64,000 nucleotides of DNA, from positions 89,303 through 153,302 of the forward strand of contig NZ_LZTA01000081.1 in assembly GCF_001665875.1 (NCBI RefSeq), read 5' to 3'. This document shows positions 56,421 through 64,000 of the stretch, in pieces. The notes below the pieces were generated by a model, which made no database searches, was not told where the DNA came from, and worked only from the letters and a program-made list of their open reading frames with translations. Position numbers and translations under genes: made by a program. Numbering within the stretch: position 1 is the stretch's first letter; each line of letters starts with the position of its first letter. The stretch is from Mycobacterium sp. 852002-40037_SCH5390672 (GTDB lineage Bacteria > Actinomycetota > Actinomycetes > Mycobacteriales > Mycobacteriaceae).

Positions 56421-59210
56421 TTGACAACTGAGTTCGTGCGCCACGATCTGGCGACAAACCCCAACGGGGCAACCGAACCCGACCGCGTTCGGGTGATCCG
56501 CGAGGGGGTGGCCTCCTACCTACCCGACATCGATCCAGAAGAGACGTCGGAGTGGCTGGAGTCCTTCGACGAACTGCTCGAGCGCTCGGGCCCGTCGCGG
56601 GCGCGTTATCTGATGCTGCGATTGCTGGAACGCGCAGGCGAACAGCGAGTCGCCATCCCGTCGCTGACGTCAACCGACTACGTCAACACCATTCCGACCG
56701 AGCTGGAGCCGTGGTTCCCCGGCGACGAGGACGTCGAGCGGCGCTACCGCGCGTGGATCCGGTGGAACGCCGCCATCATGGTGCACCGTGCCCAGCGCCC
56801 GGGAGTCGGTGTGGGGGGCCACATTTCGACCTACGCGTCGTCGGCGGCGCTGTACGAAGTCGGCTTCAATCATTTCTTCCGCGGCAAATCGCATCCCGGT
56901 GGTGGGGACCAGGTATTCATCCAGGGCCACGCGTCCCCGGGCATTTATGCGCGCGCCTTCTTGGAAGGCCGGCTGACCGCCGATCGGATGGATGGCTTCC
57001 GGCAGGAGCACAGCCACGCCGGCGGCGGACTGCCCTCCTACCCGCATCCGCGGCTGATGCCCGACTTCTGGGAATTCCCCACGGTGTCGATGGGCCTGGG
57101 CCCCCTCAACGCCATCTATCAGGCGCGCTTCAACCACTACCTGCACGCCCGCGGCATCAAGTACACCTCCGACCAGCACGTGTGGTGCTTCTTGGGCGAC
57201 GGCGAGATGGACGAGCCGGAGAGCCGCGGTCTGGCGCACGTCGCGGCGCTGGAGGGTTTGGACAACCTGACGTTCGTCGTCAACTGCAACCTGCAGCGTC
57301 TCGACGGCCCGGTGCGCGGCAACGGCAAGATCATCCAGGAGCTGGAGTCGTTCTTCCGCGGCGCCGGCTGGAACGTCATCAAGGTGGTCTGGGGCCGCGA
57401 GTGGGATGCCCTGCTGCACGCCGATCGCGACGGCGCGTTGGTGAACCTGATGAACACCACCCCGGACGGGGACTACCAGACGTACAAGGCCAACGACGGC
57501 GCCTACGTGCGCGACCACTTCTTCGGCCGCGATCCGCGCACCAAAGCGCTCGTGGAGAACATGAGCGATTCGGAGATCTGGAATCTCAAGCGCGGTGGCC
57601 ACGACTATCGCAAGGTGTACGCCGCCTACCGGGCCGCCGTCGACCACAAGGGTCAGCCGACGGTGATCCTGGCCAAGACCATCAAGGGCTACTCGCTGGG
57701 TGCGCATTTCCAGGGCCGCAACGCCACACACCAGATGAAAAAGCTTGCGCTGCAGGATCTTAAGGACTTCCGCGACGCGATCCGGATTCCGATCAGCGAC
57801 GCCCAGCTGGAAGAGGATCCCTACCTGCCGCCCTACTACCACCCCGGCTCCGATGCCGAGGAGATCCGCTACATGGTCGACCGCCGGCGCACCCTGGGTG
57901 GCTTTCTGCCCGAGCGGCGCACCAAGGCCAAAGCGTTGCGGCTGCCCGGCCGTGACACCTACGCCGCGCTGAAGAAGGGGTCGGGAACCCAGGAGGTCGC
58001 CACCACCATGGCGACGGTGCGGACATTCAAGGAAGTGTTGCGGGACTCCGAAGTTGGTCCGCGCATCGTGCCGATCATTCCCGACGAAGCGCGCACCTTC
58101 GGCATGGACTCGTGGTTCCCGTCGCTGAAGATCTACAACCGCAACGGCCAGCTGTACACCGCCGTGGACGCCGAACTGATGCTGGCCTACAAGGAAAGCG
58201 AAGTCGGGCAGATCCTGCACGAGGGCATCAACGAGGCCGGGTCGGTGGGGTCGTTCATCGCGGCCGGCACGTCGTACGCGACGCACAACGAGCCGATGAT
58301 CCCGATCTACATCTTCTACTCGATGTTCGGTTTCCAACGCACCGGTGACGGCCTGTGGGCCGCGGCCGACCAGATGGCACGCGGCTTCCTGCTCGGAGCC
58401 ACCGCCGGGCGCACCACGCTGACCGGCGAGGGCCTGCAACACGCCGACGGCCACTCGCTGCTGCTGGCCAGCACCAACCCGGCGGTGGTCGCCTACGACC
58501 CGGCGTTCGCCTACGAAATCGCCTACATCGTGGAAAGTGGGCTGGCGCGGATGTTCGGGGAGAACCCCGAGGACGTCTACTTCTACATCACCATCTACAA
58601 CGAGCCGTACGTGCAGCCCCCCGAGCCGGAGAACTTCGACCCCGAGGGCGTACTGCGGGGCCTCTACCGCTACCACGTCGCCACCGAACAACGGGCGAAC
58701 AAGGCGCAGATCCTGGCGTCGGGGGTGGCCATGCCGTCGGCGCTGAACGCGGCGCAGATGCTGGCCGCGGAGTGGGACGTCGCCGCCGACGTGTGGTCGG
58801 TGACCAGCTGGGGCGAGCTGAACCGCGACGGTGTGGCCGTGGAGCGGGCCAAGCTGCGCCATCCGGACCGCCCGGCCGGTGTCCCGTACGTCACCCAGGC
58901 CCTCGCGGACGCCAGCGGCCCGGTGATCGCCGTCTCGGACTGGATGCGCGCCGTTCCCGAGCAGATCCGGCCCTGGGTGCCGGGCACCTTCGTCACCCTG
59001 GGCACCGACGGGTTCGGGTTCTCCGACACCCGGCCCGCGGCGCGGCGCTACTTCAACACCGACGCCGAATCGCAGGTGGTCGCGGTGCTCGAGGCGCTGG
59101 CGCGCGACGGTGAGATCGATCCCTCGGTGCCGATCGCCGCCGCCCGCCAATACAAGATCGACGACGTGCAGGCCGCCCCGGAACAGACGTCCGATCCCGG
59201 CGTGTCCTGA
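56421..59210 (+). CDS. aceE: Pyruvate dehydrogenase E1 component (homodimeric)
   Basis: AceE decarboxylates pyruvate with thiamine diphosphate and passes the acetyl group to the lipoyl arm of DlaT. The 929-residue protein has the TPP-Mg motif [12 protein letters not shown] (about residue 259) with NCNLQ downstream, and the transketolase-like [17 protein letters not shown] and EPEEDVYFY-type blocks. The TTG at 56421 is used as the start: it has AGGAG 7 bases upstream and begins the conserved [10 protein letters not shown]; the frame is open further upstream (from 56262) but looks non-coding. An unusual start codon for such an abundant enzyme, and worth proving. Confidence 0.93.
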   Translation: MTTEFVRHDLATNPNGATEPDRVRVIREGVASYLPDIDPEETSEWLESFDELLERSGPSRARYLMLRLLERAGEQRVAIPSLTSTDYVNTIPTELEPWFPGDEDVERRYRAWIRWNAAIMVHRAQRPGVGVGGHISTYASSAALYEVGFNHFFRGKSHPGGGDQVFIQGHASPGIYARAFLEGRLTADRMDGFRQEHSHAGGGLPSYPHPRLMPDFWEFPTVSMGLGPLNAIYQARFNHYLHARGIKYTSDQHVWCFLGDGEMDEPESRGLAHVAALEGLDNLTFVVNCNLQRLDGPVRGNGKIIQELESFFRGAGWNVIKVVWGREWDALLHADRDGALVNLMNTTPDGDYQTYKANDGAYVRDHFFGRDPRTKALVENMSDSEIWNLKRGGHDYRKVYAAYRAAVDHKGQPTVILAKTIKGYSLGAHFQGRNATHQMKKLALQDLKDFRDAIRIPISDAQLEEDPYLPPYYHPGSDAEEIRYMVDRRRTLGGFLPERRTKAKALRLPGRDTYAALKKGSGTQEVATTMATVRTFKEVLRDSEVGPRIVPIIPDEARTFGMDSWFPSLKIYNRNGQLYTAVDAELMLAYKESEVGQILHEGINEAGSVGSFIAAGTSYATHNEPMIPIYIFYSMFGFQRTGDGLWAAADQMARGFLLGATAGRTTLTGEGLQHADGHSLLLASTNPAVVAYDPAFAYEIAYIVESGLARMFGENPEDVYFYITIYNEPYVQPPEPENFDPEGVLRGLYRYHVATEQRANKAQILASGVAMPSALNAAQMLAAEWDVAADVWSVTSWGELNRDGVAVERAKLRHPDRPAGVPYVTQALADASGPVIAVSDWMRAVPEQIRPWVPGTFVTLGTDGFGFSDTRPAARRYFNTDAESQVVAVLEALARDGEIDPSVPIAAARQYKIDDVQAAPEQTSDPGVS

Positions 59211-59277
59211 GGCTCAGGGCGACGGCCACGCGCCGCCTTTGGCGGAAACTTCTAGAAAACACGCGTAGCTTTTAGGG

Positions 59278-60600
59278 GTGAATGACAACCCCTTCGCCGG
59301 TCCGTTCGCCAAACAGCCCCGGTCACCGCTCGAGTTGCTGGACACGGTGCCGGAGTCGGTACTGCGGCGGCTGAAGCAGTATTCGGGGCGGCTGGCTACC
59401 GAAGCGGTCTCCGTCATGCAGGACCGGTTGCCGTTCTTCGGCGACCTGGAGGCGTCGCAGCGGGCCAGCATGGCGTTGGTGGTGCAGACGGCCATCAACA
59501 ACTTCGCCGAGTGGATGCAAGACCCGCACAGCAACGTCAGCCACACCGCGCAGGCCTTCGAGCTGGTGCCCCAGGACCTTGCCCGCCGGATCGCGTTGCG
59601 CCACAGCGTCGACATGGCCCGCGTGACCATGGACTTCTTCGAGGAAGTCGTCCCGTTGCTGGCCCGCTCCGAAGAGCAGCTGACCGCGCTGACGGTGGGC
59701 ATCCTGAAGTACAGCCGCGATCTGGCGTTCACCGCCGCCACCGCCTACGCGAACGCGGCCGAGGCACGCGGGACCTGGGACAGCCGGATGGAGGCCAGCG
59801 TCGTCGACGCGGTGGTCCGCGGCGATACGGGCCCCGAGCTGCTGTCCCGCGCCGCGGCACTGAACTGGGACACCACCGCCCCGGCGACGGTCGTGGTCGG
59901 CACGCCGGCCCCCGGGCGCGACGGGTCGACCGGGCCCGACGACAGCGAACGCGCGAGCCAGAACGTCCGCGACATCGCCGCACGCCACGGGCGCGCGGCC
60001 CTCACCGACGTGCACGGCACCTGGCTGGTCGCGATCGTGTCCGGCCAATTGTCGCCGACCGACAAATTCCTGGGCGATCTGCTGGTGGCGTTCGCCGACG
60101 GCCCCGTGGTCGTCGGACCCACCGCGCCGATGCTCACGGCGGCCTACCACAGCGCCAGCGAGGCGATATCCGGCATGAACGCCGTCGGTGGATGGCGCGG
60201 AGCGCCACGTCCCGTGCCGGCCCGCGAACTGCTGCCCGAACGTGCCCTGATGGGCGACGCGTCGGCGATCGTGGCGCTGCACACCGACGTGATGGGGCCG
60301 TTGGCCGACGCGGGTCCGACGCTGATCGAGACCCTCGACGCTTACTTAGATTGTGGCGGCGCGATTGAAGCTTGTGCCAGAAAGTTGTTCGTTCATCCAA
60401 ACACCGTGCGCTACCGACTCAAGCGGATCACCGACTTCACCGGCCGCGATCCCATGCAGCCCCGTGATGCATATGTGCTGCGAGTGGCGGCGACGGTGGG
60501 CCAACTCAACTACCCGACCCATCCTTCTAGCGCCGCCAACAACGCCATGCCGGCGGTTCCGCTGCCGGTCAAAGGGGCTGTGGCGGGACAATTCGGGTGA
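59278..60600 (+). CDS. mabR: MabR-type PucR/CdaR family regulator of the FAS-II operon
   Basis: The 440-residue protein has an N-terminal RsbR-N-like region, a central GGDEF-like domain (about residues 175-300) and a C-terminal helix-turn-helix (LIETLDAYLDCGGAIEACARK, then VHPNTVRYRLKRI, residues about 347-386) of the PucR type. The M. tuberculosis homologue Rv2242 (MabR) controls fabD-acpM-kasA-kasB and so mycolic acid synthesis; Streptomyces FasR has the same place upstream of fabD. GTG start after AGGGG. The gap of 143 bases to fabD is AT-rich and contains the probable operator. Confidence 0.93.
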   Translation: MNDNPFAGPFAKQPRSPLELLDTVPESVLRRLKQYSGRLATEAVSVMQDRLPFFGDLEASQRASMALVVQTAINNFAEWMQDPHSNVSHTAQAFELVPQDLARRIALRHSVDMARVTMDFFEEVVPLLARSEEQLTALTVGILKYSRDLAFTAATAYANAAEARGTWDSRMEASVVDAVVRGDTGPELLSRAAALNWDTTAPATVVVGTPAPGRDGSTGPDDSERASQNVRDIAARHGRAALTDVHGTWLVAIVSGQLSPTDKFLGDLLVAFADGPVVVGPTAPMLTAAYHSASEAISGMNAVGGWRGAPRPVPARELLPERALMGDASAIVALHTDVMGPLADAGPTLIETLDAYLDCGGAIEACARKLFVHPNTVRYRLKRITDFTGRDPMQPRDAYVLRVAATVGQLNYPTHPSSAANNAMPAVPLPVKGAVAGQFG

Positions 60601-60656
60601 TAGTGACCCAGGCAACAAATCGCGGCACGATATCAAACCCGTAGCTTACAGAGCTA

Positions 60657-60677
60657 TTTTGTAGGGTATATACAAAA
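60657..60677. promoter_or_regulatory. Perfect inverted repeat TTTTGTA-N7-TACAAAA upstream of fabD, putative MabR operator
   Basis: Both 7-base arms match exactly around the 7-base spacer GGGTATA. It is in an AT-rich island in GC-rich DNA, just upstream of a likely -10 element. MabR is known to bind the FAS-II promoter region in M. tuberculosis; that this repeat is the site is inference. Confidence 0.6.
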
Positions 60678-60692
60678 ACCTAAGACGAGGTT

Positions 60693-60698
60693 CATAAT
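60693..60698 (+). promoter_or_regulatory. Possible -10 element of the FAS-II promoter (CATAAT)
   Basis: CATAAT differs from TATAAT at one base and lies about 46 bases before the fabD GTG, in the only AT-rich stretch of the gap. The expected -35 position overlaps the end of the inverted repeat, so a regulator bound there could compete with or contact RNA polymerase. Confidence 0.4.
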
Positions 60699-60743
60699 CT
60701 GTTACACCCGCCAAAACCGTTTCCACAGTGTTCTCTTAAACAC

Positions 60744-61652
60744 GTGATCGCATTACTTGCGCCCGGACAGGGTTCGCAGACCGAGGGGATGCTCTCGCCA
60801 TGGCTGGAGCTGGCCGGCGCCGCTGACCAGTTGGCGCTGTGGTCCAAGGCCAGTGGCCTCGACCTCGTGCGCCTGGGCACCACCGCATCGACCGAAGAGA
60901 TCACCGACACCGCGGTCACCCAGCCGCTGGTCGTGGCCGCCACGCTGCTGGCCCACCAGGAGCTGAGCAAGCGCGGCCTGCTGTCGGACGCGGACCTGGT
61001 CGTGGCCGGCCACTCCGTCGGAGAGATCGCCGCCTACGCGATCGCCGGCGTGATCGCCGCCGACGACGCCGTCGCCCTGGCCGCCACCCGCGGCGCTGAG
61101 ATGGCCAAGGCGTGCGCCGTCGAACCGACCGGCATGTCCGCGGTGCTCGGTGGTGACGAGGCCGACGTTCTGACCCGCCTCGAGCAGCTCGACCTGTTCC
61201 CGGCCAACCGCAACGCCGCCGGGCAGATCGTTGCCGCCGGCTCGCTGACCGCGCTGGAGAAGCTGGCCGAGGACCCGCCGGAAAAGGCCCGGGTGCGCGC
61301 TCTTGGTGTGGCCGGAGCGTTCCACACCAAGTACATGGCATCGGCGCTGGACGGCTACGCCGCCGCTGCGGCCGCCGTCCAGCCGTCCGAACCCACCGCC
61401 ACCCTGCTGTCCAACCGCGACGGCAAGCCGGTCGCCTCGGCGGCCGCGGCGATGGAGGCGCTGGTCGCTCAACTGACCCAGCCGGTGCGCTGGGACCTGT
61501 GCACCGCGACGCTACGTGACCTGGAAGTCACTGCGGCCGTGGAGTTCCCGCCCGCGGGCACGCTCACCGGTATCGCCAAACGAGAACTTCGGGGACTTAC
61601 GGCTCGTGCCGTGAAGTCGCCCGCAGACCTGGACGCTTTGGCTGAGCTCTAA
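60744..61652 (+). CDS. fabD: Malonyl-CoA:ACP transacylase
   Basis: FabD loads malonate onto AcpM for mycolic acid chain extension. The 302-residue protein has the GQGSQ motif near the N-terminus (ALLAPGQGSQTEG), the active serine Ser91 in GHSVG, His194 in GAFHTKYM, and the FPPAGTLTGIAKRE segment. GTG start, length identical to M. tuberculosis FabD. First gene of fabD-acpM-kasA-kasB; downstream of it comes an 85-base gap with AGGGAA before acpM. Confidence 0.97.
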   Translation: MIALLAPGQGSQTEGMLSPWLELAGAADQLALWSKASGLDLVRLGTTASTEEITDTAVTQPLVVAATLLAHQELSKRGLLSDADLVVAGHSVGEIAAYAIAGVIAADDAVALAATRGAEMAKACAVEPTGMSAVLGGDEADVLTRLEQLDLFPANRNAAGQIVAAGSLTALEKLAEDPPEKARVRALGVAGAFHTKYMASALDGYAAAAAAVQPSEPTATLLSNRDGKPVASAAAAMEALVAQLTQPVRWDLCTATLRDLEVTAAVEFPPAGTLTGIAKRELRGLTARAVKSPADLDALAEL

Positions 61653-61737
61653 AGCCAGCTCGACCAGTTGCAAACCAGTACAACCGCATAGCACGTCAAT
61701 TCGACTAACACACAACACATTACGAAGGGAACACGCC

Positions 61738-62082
61738 GTGGCTGTCAGCCAGGAAGAAATCATCGCCGGTATCGCCGAGATCATCGAAGAGGTAACCGGT
61801 ATCGAGCCCTCCGAGGTCACCCCGGAGAAGTCGTTCGTCGACGACCTGGACATCGACTCGCTGTCGATGGTCGAGATCGCCGTTCAGACCGAGGACAAGT
61901 ACGGCGTCAAGATCCCGGACGAGGACCTCGCTGGTCTGCGCACCGTCGGTGACGTCGTCTCCTACATCCAGAAGCTCGAAGAAGAGAACCCCGAAGCCGC
62001 CGAGGCGCTGCGGGCCAAGCTGGAGACCGACAACCCCGAGGCGGTCGCCAACGTCAAGTCGAGGCTGGAAGCGGACAAGTGA
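61738..62082 (+). CDS. acpM: Meromycolate-extension acyl carrier protein
   Basis: The 114-residue protein has the phosphopantetheine site Ser41 in [10 protein letters not shown] and a mycobacterium-specific C-terminal extension of about 30 residues (after [13 protein letters not shown]) rich in Glu, Ala and Lys. It carries the growing meromycolate chain in FAS-II. GTG start with AAGGGAA upstream. Its stop overlaps the kasA start by 4 bases (GTGA), coupling the two. Confidence 0.97.
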   Translation: MAVSQEEIIAGIAEIIEEVTGIEPSEVTPEKSFVDDLDIDSLSMVEIAVQTEDKYGVKIPDEDLAGLRTVGDVVSYIQKLEEENPEAAEALRAKLETDNPEAVANVKSRLEADK

Positions 62083-63329
62083 GCAAGCCTTCCACTGCTA
62101 ACGGCGGTTACCCCAATGTTGTGGTAACCGCCGTCACGGCGACGACGTCGATCGCGCCGGACGTCGAGAGCACGTGGAAGGGTTTGTTGGCCGGCGAAAG
62201 CGGCATCCACGTCCTCGAAGACGAGTTCGTCACCAAGTGGGACCTGCCCGTCAAGATCGGTGGGCACCTCAAGGAGCCCATCGACGAGCACATGAGCAGG
62301 CTCGACATGCGGCGGATGTCGTACGTCCAGCGGTTGGCCAAGGTGCTCAGCGCTCAGTTGTGGGAGACCGCCGGTAGCCCGGAGGTCGATCCCGACCGGT
62401 TCTCGGTCGTGGTCGGCACCGGCCTCGGCGGCGCCGAACGGATCGTGGAGACCTACGACCTGATGAACGAGGGCGGCCCCCGCAAGGTCTCGCCACTCGC
62501 GGTTCAGATGATCATGCCCAACGGCGCCGCAGCCGTGGTGGGTCTGCAGCTCGGTGCCCGCGCCGGGGTCATCACCCCGGTGTCGGCCTGTTCGTCGGGT
62601 TCCGAGGCAATTGCCCACGCCTGGCGTCAGATCGTCATGGGTGACGCCGATTTCGCGGTGTGCGGGGGTGTCGAGGGCCCCATCGAGGCGCTGCCGATCG
62701 CGGCATTTTCGATGATGCGGGCCATGTCGACGCGCAACGATGAGCCGGAGCGCGCATCGCGGCCGTTCGACAAGGACCGCGACGGCTTCGTGTTCGGTGA
62801 GGCCGGGGCGATGATGGTCATCGAGACCGAGGAGCATGCCAAGGCACGCGGCGCCAAGCCGCTGGCCCGTTTGCTGGGCGCCGGCATCACGTCGGACGCG
62901 TTCCACATGGTCGCGCCGGCGGCTGACGGCGTGCGTGCGGGCCGGGCAATGACGAGGTCGCTCGAGTTGGCGGGGTTGTCCCCCAAGGACATCGACCACA
63001 TCAACGCGCACGGCACCGCGACGCCGATCGGCGACACCGCCGAGGCCAACGCCATTCGGGTCGCCGGTTGCCAGGAGGCGGCGGTGTACGCGCCGAAGTC
63101 CGCTTTGGGGCACTCGATCGGTGCGGTCGGAGCGCTGGAATCTGTTCTCACGGTATTGAGCCTTCGGGACGGCGTGATACCGCCAACACTGAACTACGAA
63201 ACACCTGATCCCGAGATCGACCTTGATGTTGTCGCGGGCGAACCTCGCTACGGCGATTTCCGTTACGCGATCAACAACTCGTTCGGCTTCGGTGGTCACA
63301 ACGTGGCACTCGCCTTCGGGCGTTATTGA
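62079..63329 (+). CDS. kasA: Beta-ketoacyl-ACP synthase KasA
   Basis: The 416-residue condensing enzyme elongates acyl-AcpM with malonyl-AcpM in mycolic acid synthesis. The catalytic triad is complete: Cys171 (VSACSSGSE), His311 (NAHGTATP) and His345 (KSALGHSIG), with Phe402-type [10 protein letters not shown] at the end. It is a target of thiolactomycin in M. tuberculosis and length and residue numbers match. The GTG start overlaps acpM. kasB follows after 81 bases. Confidence 0.98.
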   Translation: MSKPSTANGGYPNVVVTAVTATTSIAPDVESTWKGLLAGESGIHVLEDEFVTKWDLPVKIGGHLKEPIDEHMSRLDMRRMSYVQRLAKVLSAQLWETAGSPEVDPDRFSVVVGTGLGGAERIVETYDLMNEGGPRKVSPLAVQMIMPNGAAAVVGLQLGARAGVITPVSACSSGSEAIAHAWRQIVMGDADFAVCGGVEGPIEALPIAAFSMMRAMSTRNDEPERASRPFDKDRDGFVFGEAGAMMVIETEEHAKARGAKPLARLLGAGITSDAFHMVAPAADGVRAGRAMTRSLELAGLSPKDIDHINAHGTATPIGDTAEANAIRVAGCQEAAVYAPKSALGHSIGAVGALESVLTVLSLRDGVIPPTLNYETPDPEIDLDVVAGEPRYGDFRYAINNSFGFGGHNVALAFGRY

Positions 63330-63410
63330 GCACGGCATCCGGCGACGATGCGGGCCGAGATGGCCCGAGCAGGAGCCGGACAAGTTAGGGAAGGAACGTT
63401 CGCAAGACCC

Positions 63411-64000
63411 ATGACAGAGCTGGTTACCGGGAAAACGCTCCCGAATGTAGTTGTCACTGGCGTCGCCATGACGACTGCACTGGCAACTGATGCCGAGAAT
63501 ACCTGGAAGCTGTTGTTGGACAGCCAAAGTGGTATCCGCAAGCTCGAGGACCCCTTCGTCGAGGAGTTCGACCTGCCGGTGCGCATCGGCGGGCATCTGC
63601 TGGAGGAGTTCGACAGCCAGTTGACCCGCGTCGAGCTGCGTCGGACCGGCTACCTGCAGCGGATGTCGACCGTGTTGAGCCGGCGGCTCTGGGAGAACGC
63701 CGGGTCTCCCGAGGTCGACAGCAACCGCTTGCTGGTGTCCATCGGTACCGGTTTGGGTTCGTCGGAAGAGATGGTCTTCAGCTACGACGACATGCGCGCT
63801 CGTGGCATGAAGGCCGTCTCTCCGCTTGGGGTGCAGAAGTACATGCCCAACGGCGCCTCGGCGGCGGTGGGGCTGGAGCGCCACGCCAAGGCCGGGGTGA
63901 TCACCCCCGTGTCGGCGTGCGCCTCGGGTTCGGAGGGCATCGCGCAGGCCTGGCGCAACATCGTGTTCGGCGAGGCCGACATCGCGATCTGCGGTGGCGT
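63411..64000 (+). CDS. kasB: Beta-ketoacyl-ACP synthase KasB, N-terminal part
   Basis: The first 196 codons are present; the gene runs off the right edge. It starts MTELVTGKTLPNVVVTG and keeps the catalytic cysteine in VSACASGSEG. KasB extends mycolic acids to full length and is needed for virulence and acid-fastness in M. tuberculosis. The two proteins are similar along the visible part, as for tandem paralogues. ATG at 63411 was used; an in-frame ATG at 63360 would give an N-terminal extension containing EGTFARP, which M. tuberculosis KasB also has, so the longer start cannot be excluded. Confidence 0.93.
   Translation, partial: MTELVTGKTLPNVVVTGVAMTTALATDAENTWKLLLDSQSGIRKLEDPFVEEFDLPVRIGGHLLEEFDSQLTRVELRRTGYLQRMSTVLSRRLWENAGSPEVDSNRLLVSIGTGLGSSEEMVFSYDDMRARGMKAVSPLGVQKYMPNGASAAVGLERHAKAGVITPVSACASGSEGIAQAWRNIVFGEADIAICGG

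Noticed and set aside
56670..59150. 826-codon minus-strand open frame
   Set aside because: Antisense to aceE; the reading frame copies aceE's codon pattern in reverse.
61962..63884. 640-codon minus-strand open frame
   Set aside because: Spans the antisense of acpM, kasA and kasB and their gaps, with His/Arg/Gly-rich composition and no family match.

Overview
The window is high-GC DNA (roughly two thirds G+C) from a Mycobacterium, most likely a slow-growing non-tuberculous species. The backbone follows the M. tuberculosis gene order from Rv2208 (cobS) to Rv2246 (kasB) almost gene by gene, with mycobacterial hallmarks: EphD hydrolase-SDR fusion, Hip1/CaeA protease, MabR-FabD-AcpM-KasA-KasB, PtkA/PtpA, AhpE and a hemophore. 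All comparisons with M. tuberculosis are from memory, not from a search.

Layout. 1-13.9 kb: end of cobS, ilvE and gcvT (minus), pepB, a minus-strand FAD oxidoreductase/SRPBCC pair where M. tuberculosis has the Rv2212 cyclase region, ephD, then the lipoylation block dlaT-epimerase-lipB-lipA-DUF4191. 13.9-16.2 kb: a 55-bp-period repeat, an RDD membrane protein and glnA1. 16.2-24.8 kb: an accessory block that splits the usual glnA1/glnE neighbours. It holds a TetR regulator, two carboxymuconolactone-decarboxylase-family proteins, an SMP-30-like propeller protein, an alpha/beta hydrolase without its nucleophile serine, two zinc-less MDR reductases, a broken Old Yellow Enzyme remnant, a small membrane protein, and an F420-type oxidoreductase/thioesterase pair translationally coupled to glnE. 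24.8-34 kb: glnE, glnA2, the two Hip1-type proteases and an extra wax ester synthase/DGAT gene. 34-44.9 kb: panB, an exported GH5-like protein, a hemophore, a CYTH/CHAD protein, RNase P RNA (minus), a 2OG-oxygenase-like protein, then a second accessory block (methyltransferase, XRE-cupin regulator, P450 + ferredoxin, aconitase). 44.9-54.4 kb: RNase H/phosphatase fusion, zinc-ribbon and Nif3 proteins, CobC-type aminotransferase, ptkA-ptpA-SURF1, cobD, DUF2236, VOC and epoxide hydrolase. 54.5-64 kb: tRNA-Val, ahpE, DUF3052, a lipoprotein, aceE, mabR and the FAS-II operon, with kasB cut by the window edge.

How genes work together. DlaT (E2) and AceE (E1) are pyruvate dehydrogenase subunits and LipB/LipA make the lipoyl cofactor, while DlaT and AhpE also belong to peroxide defence. 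GlnA1, GlnA2 and the adenylyltransferase GlnE form the nitrogen module. CobS, CobD and CobC-like proteins are scattered cobalamin steps. MabR probably controls fabD-acpM-kasA-kasB through the AT-rich intergenic region, where a perfect 7-7-7 inverted repeat lies.

Most interesting: the glnA1-glnE insertion, bordered by two similar terminator sequences, whose TetR/CMD/propeller/pseudo-hydrolase cluster I cannot match to a named pathway; the aconitase with serine at a [4Fe-4S] ligand position; and the inverted repeat upstream of fabD. I saw no CRISPR array, prophage, transposase or plasmid module.
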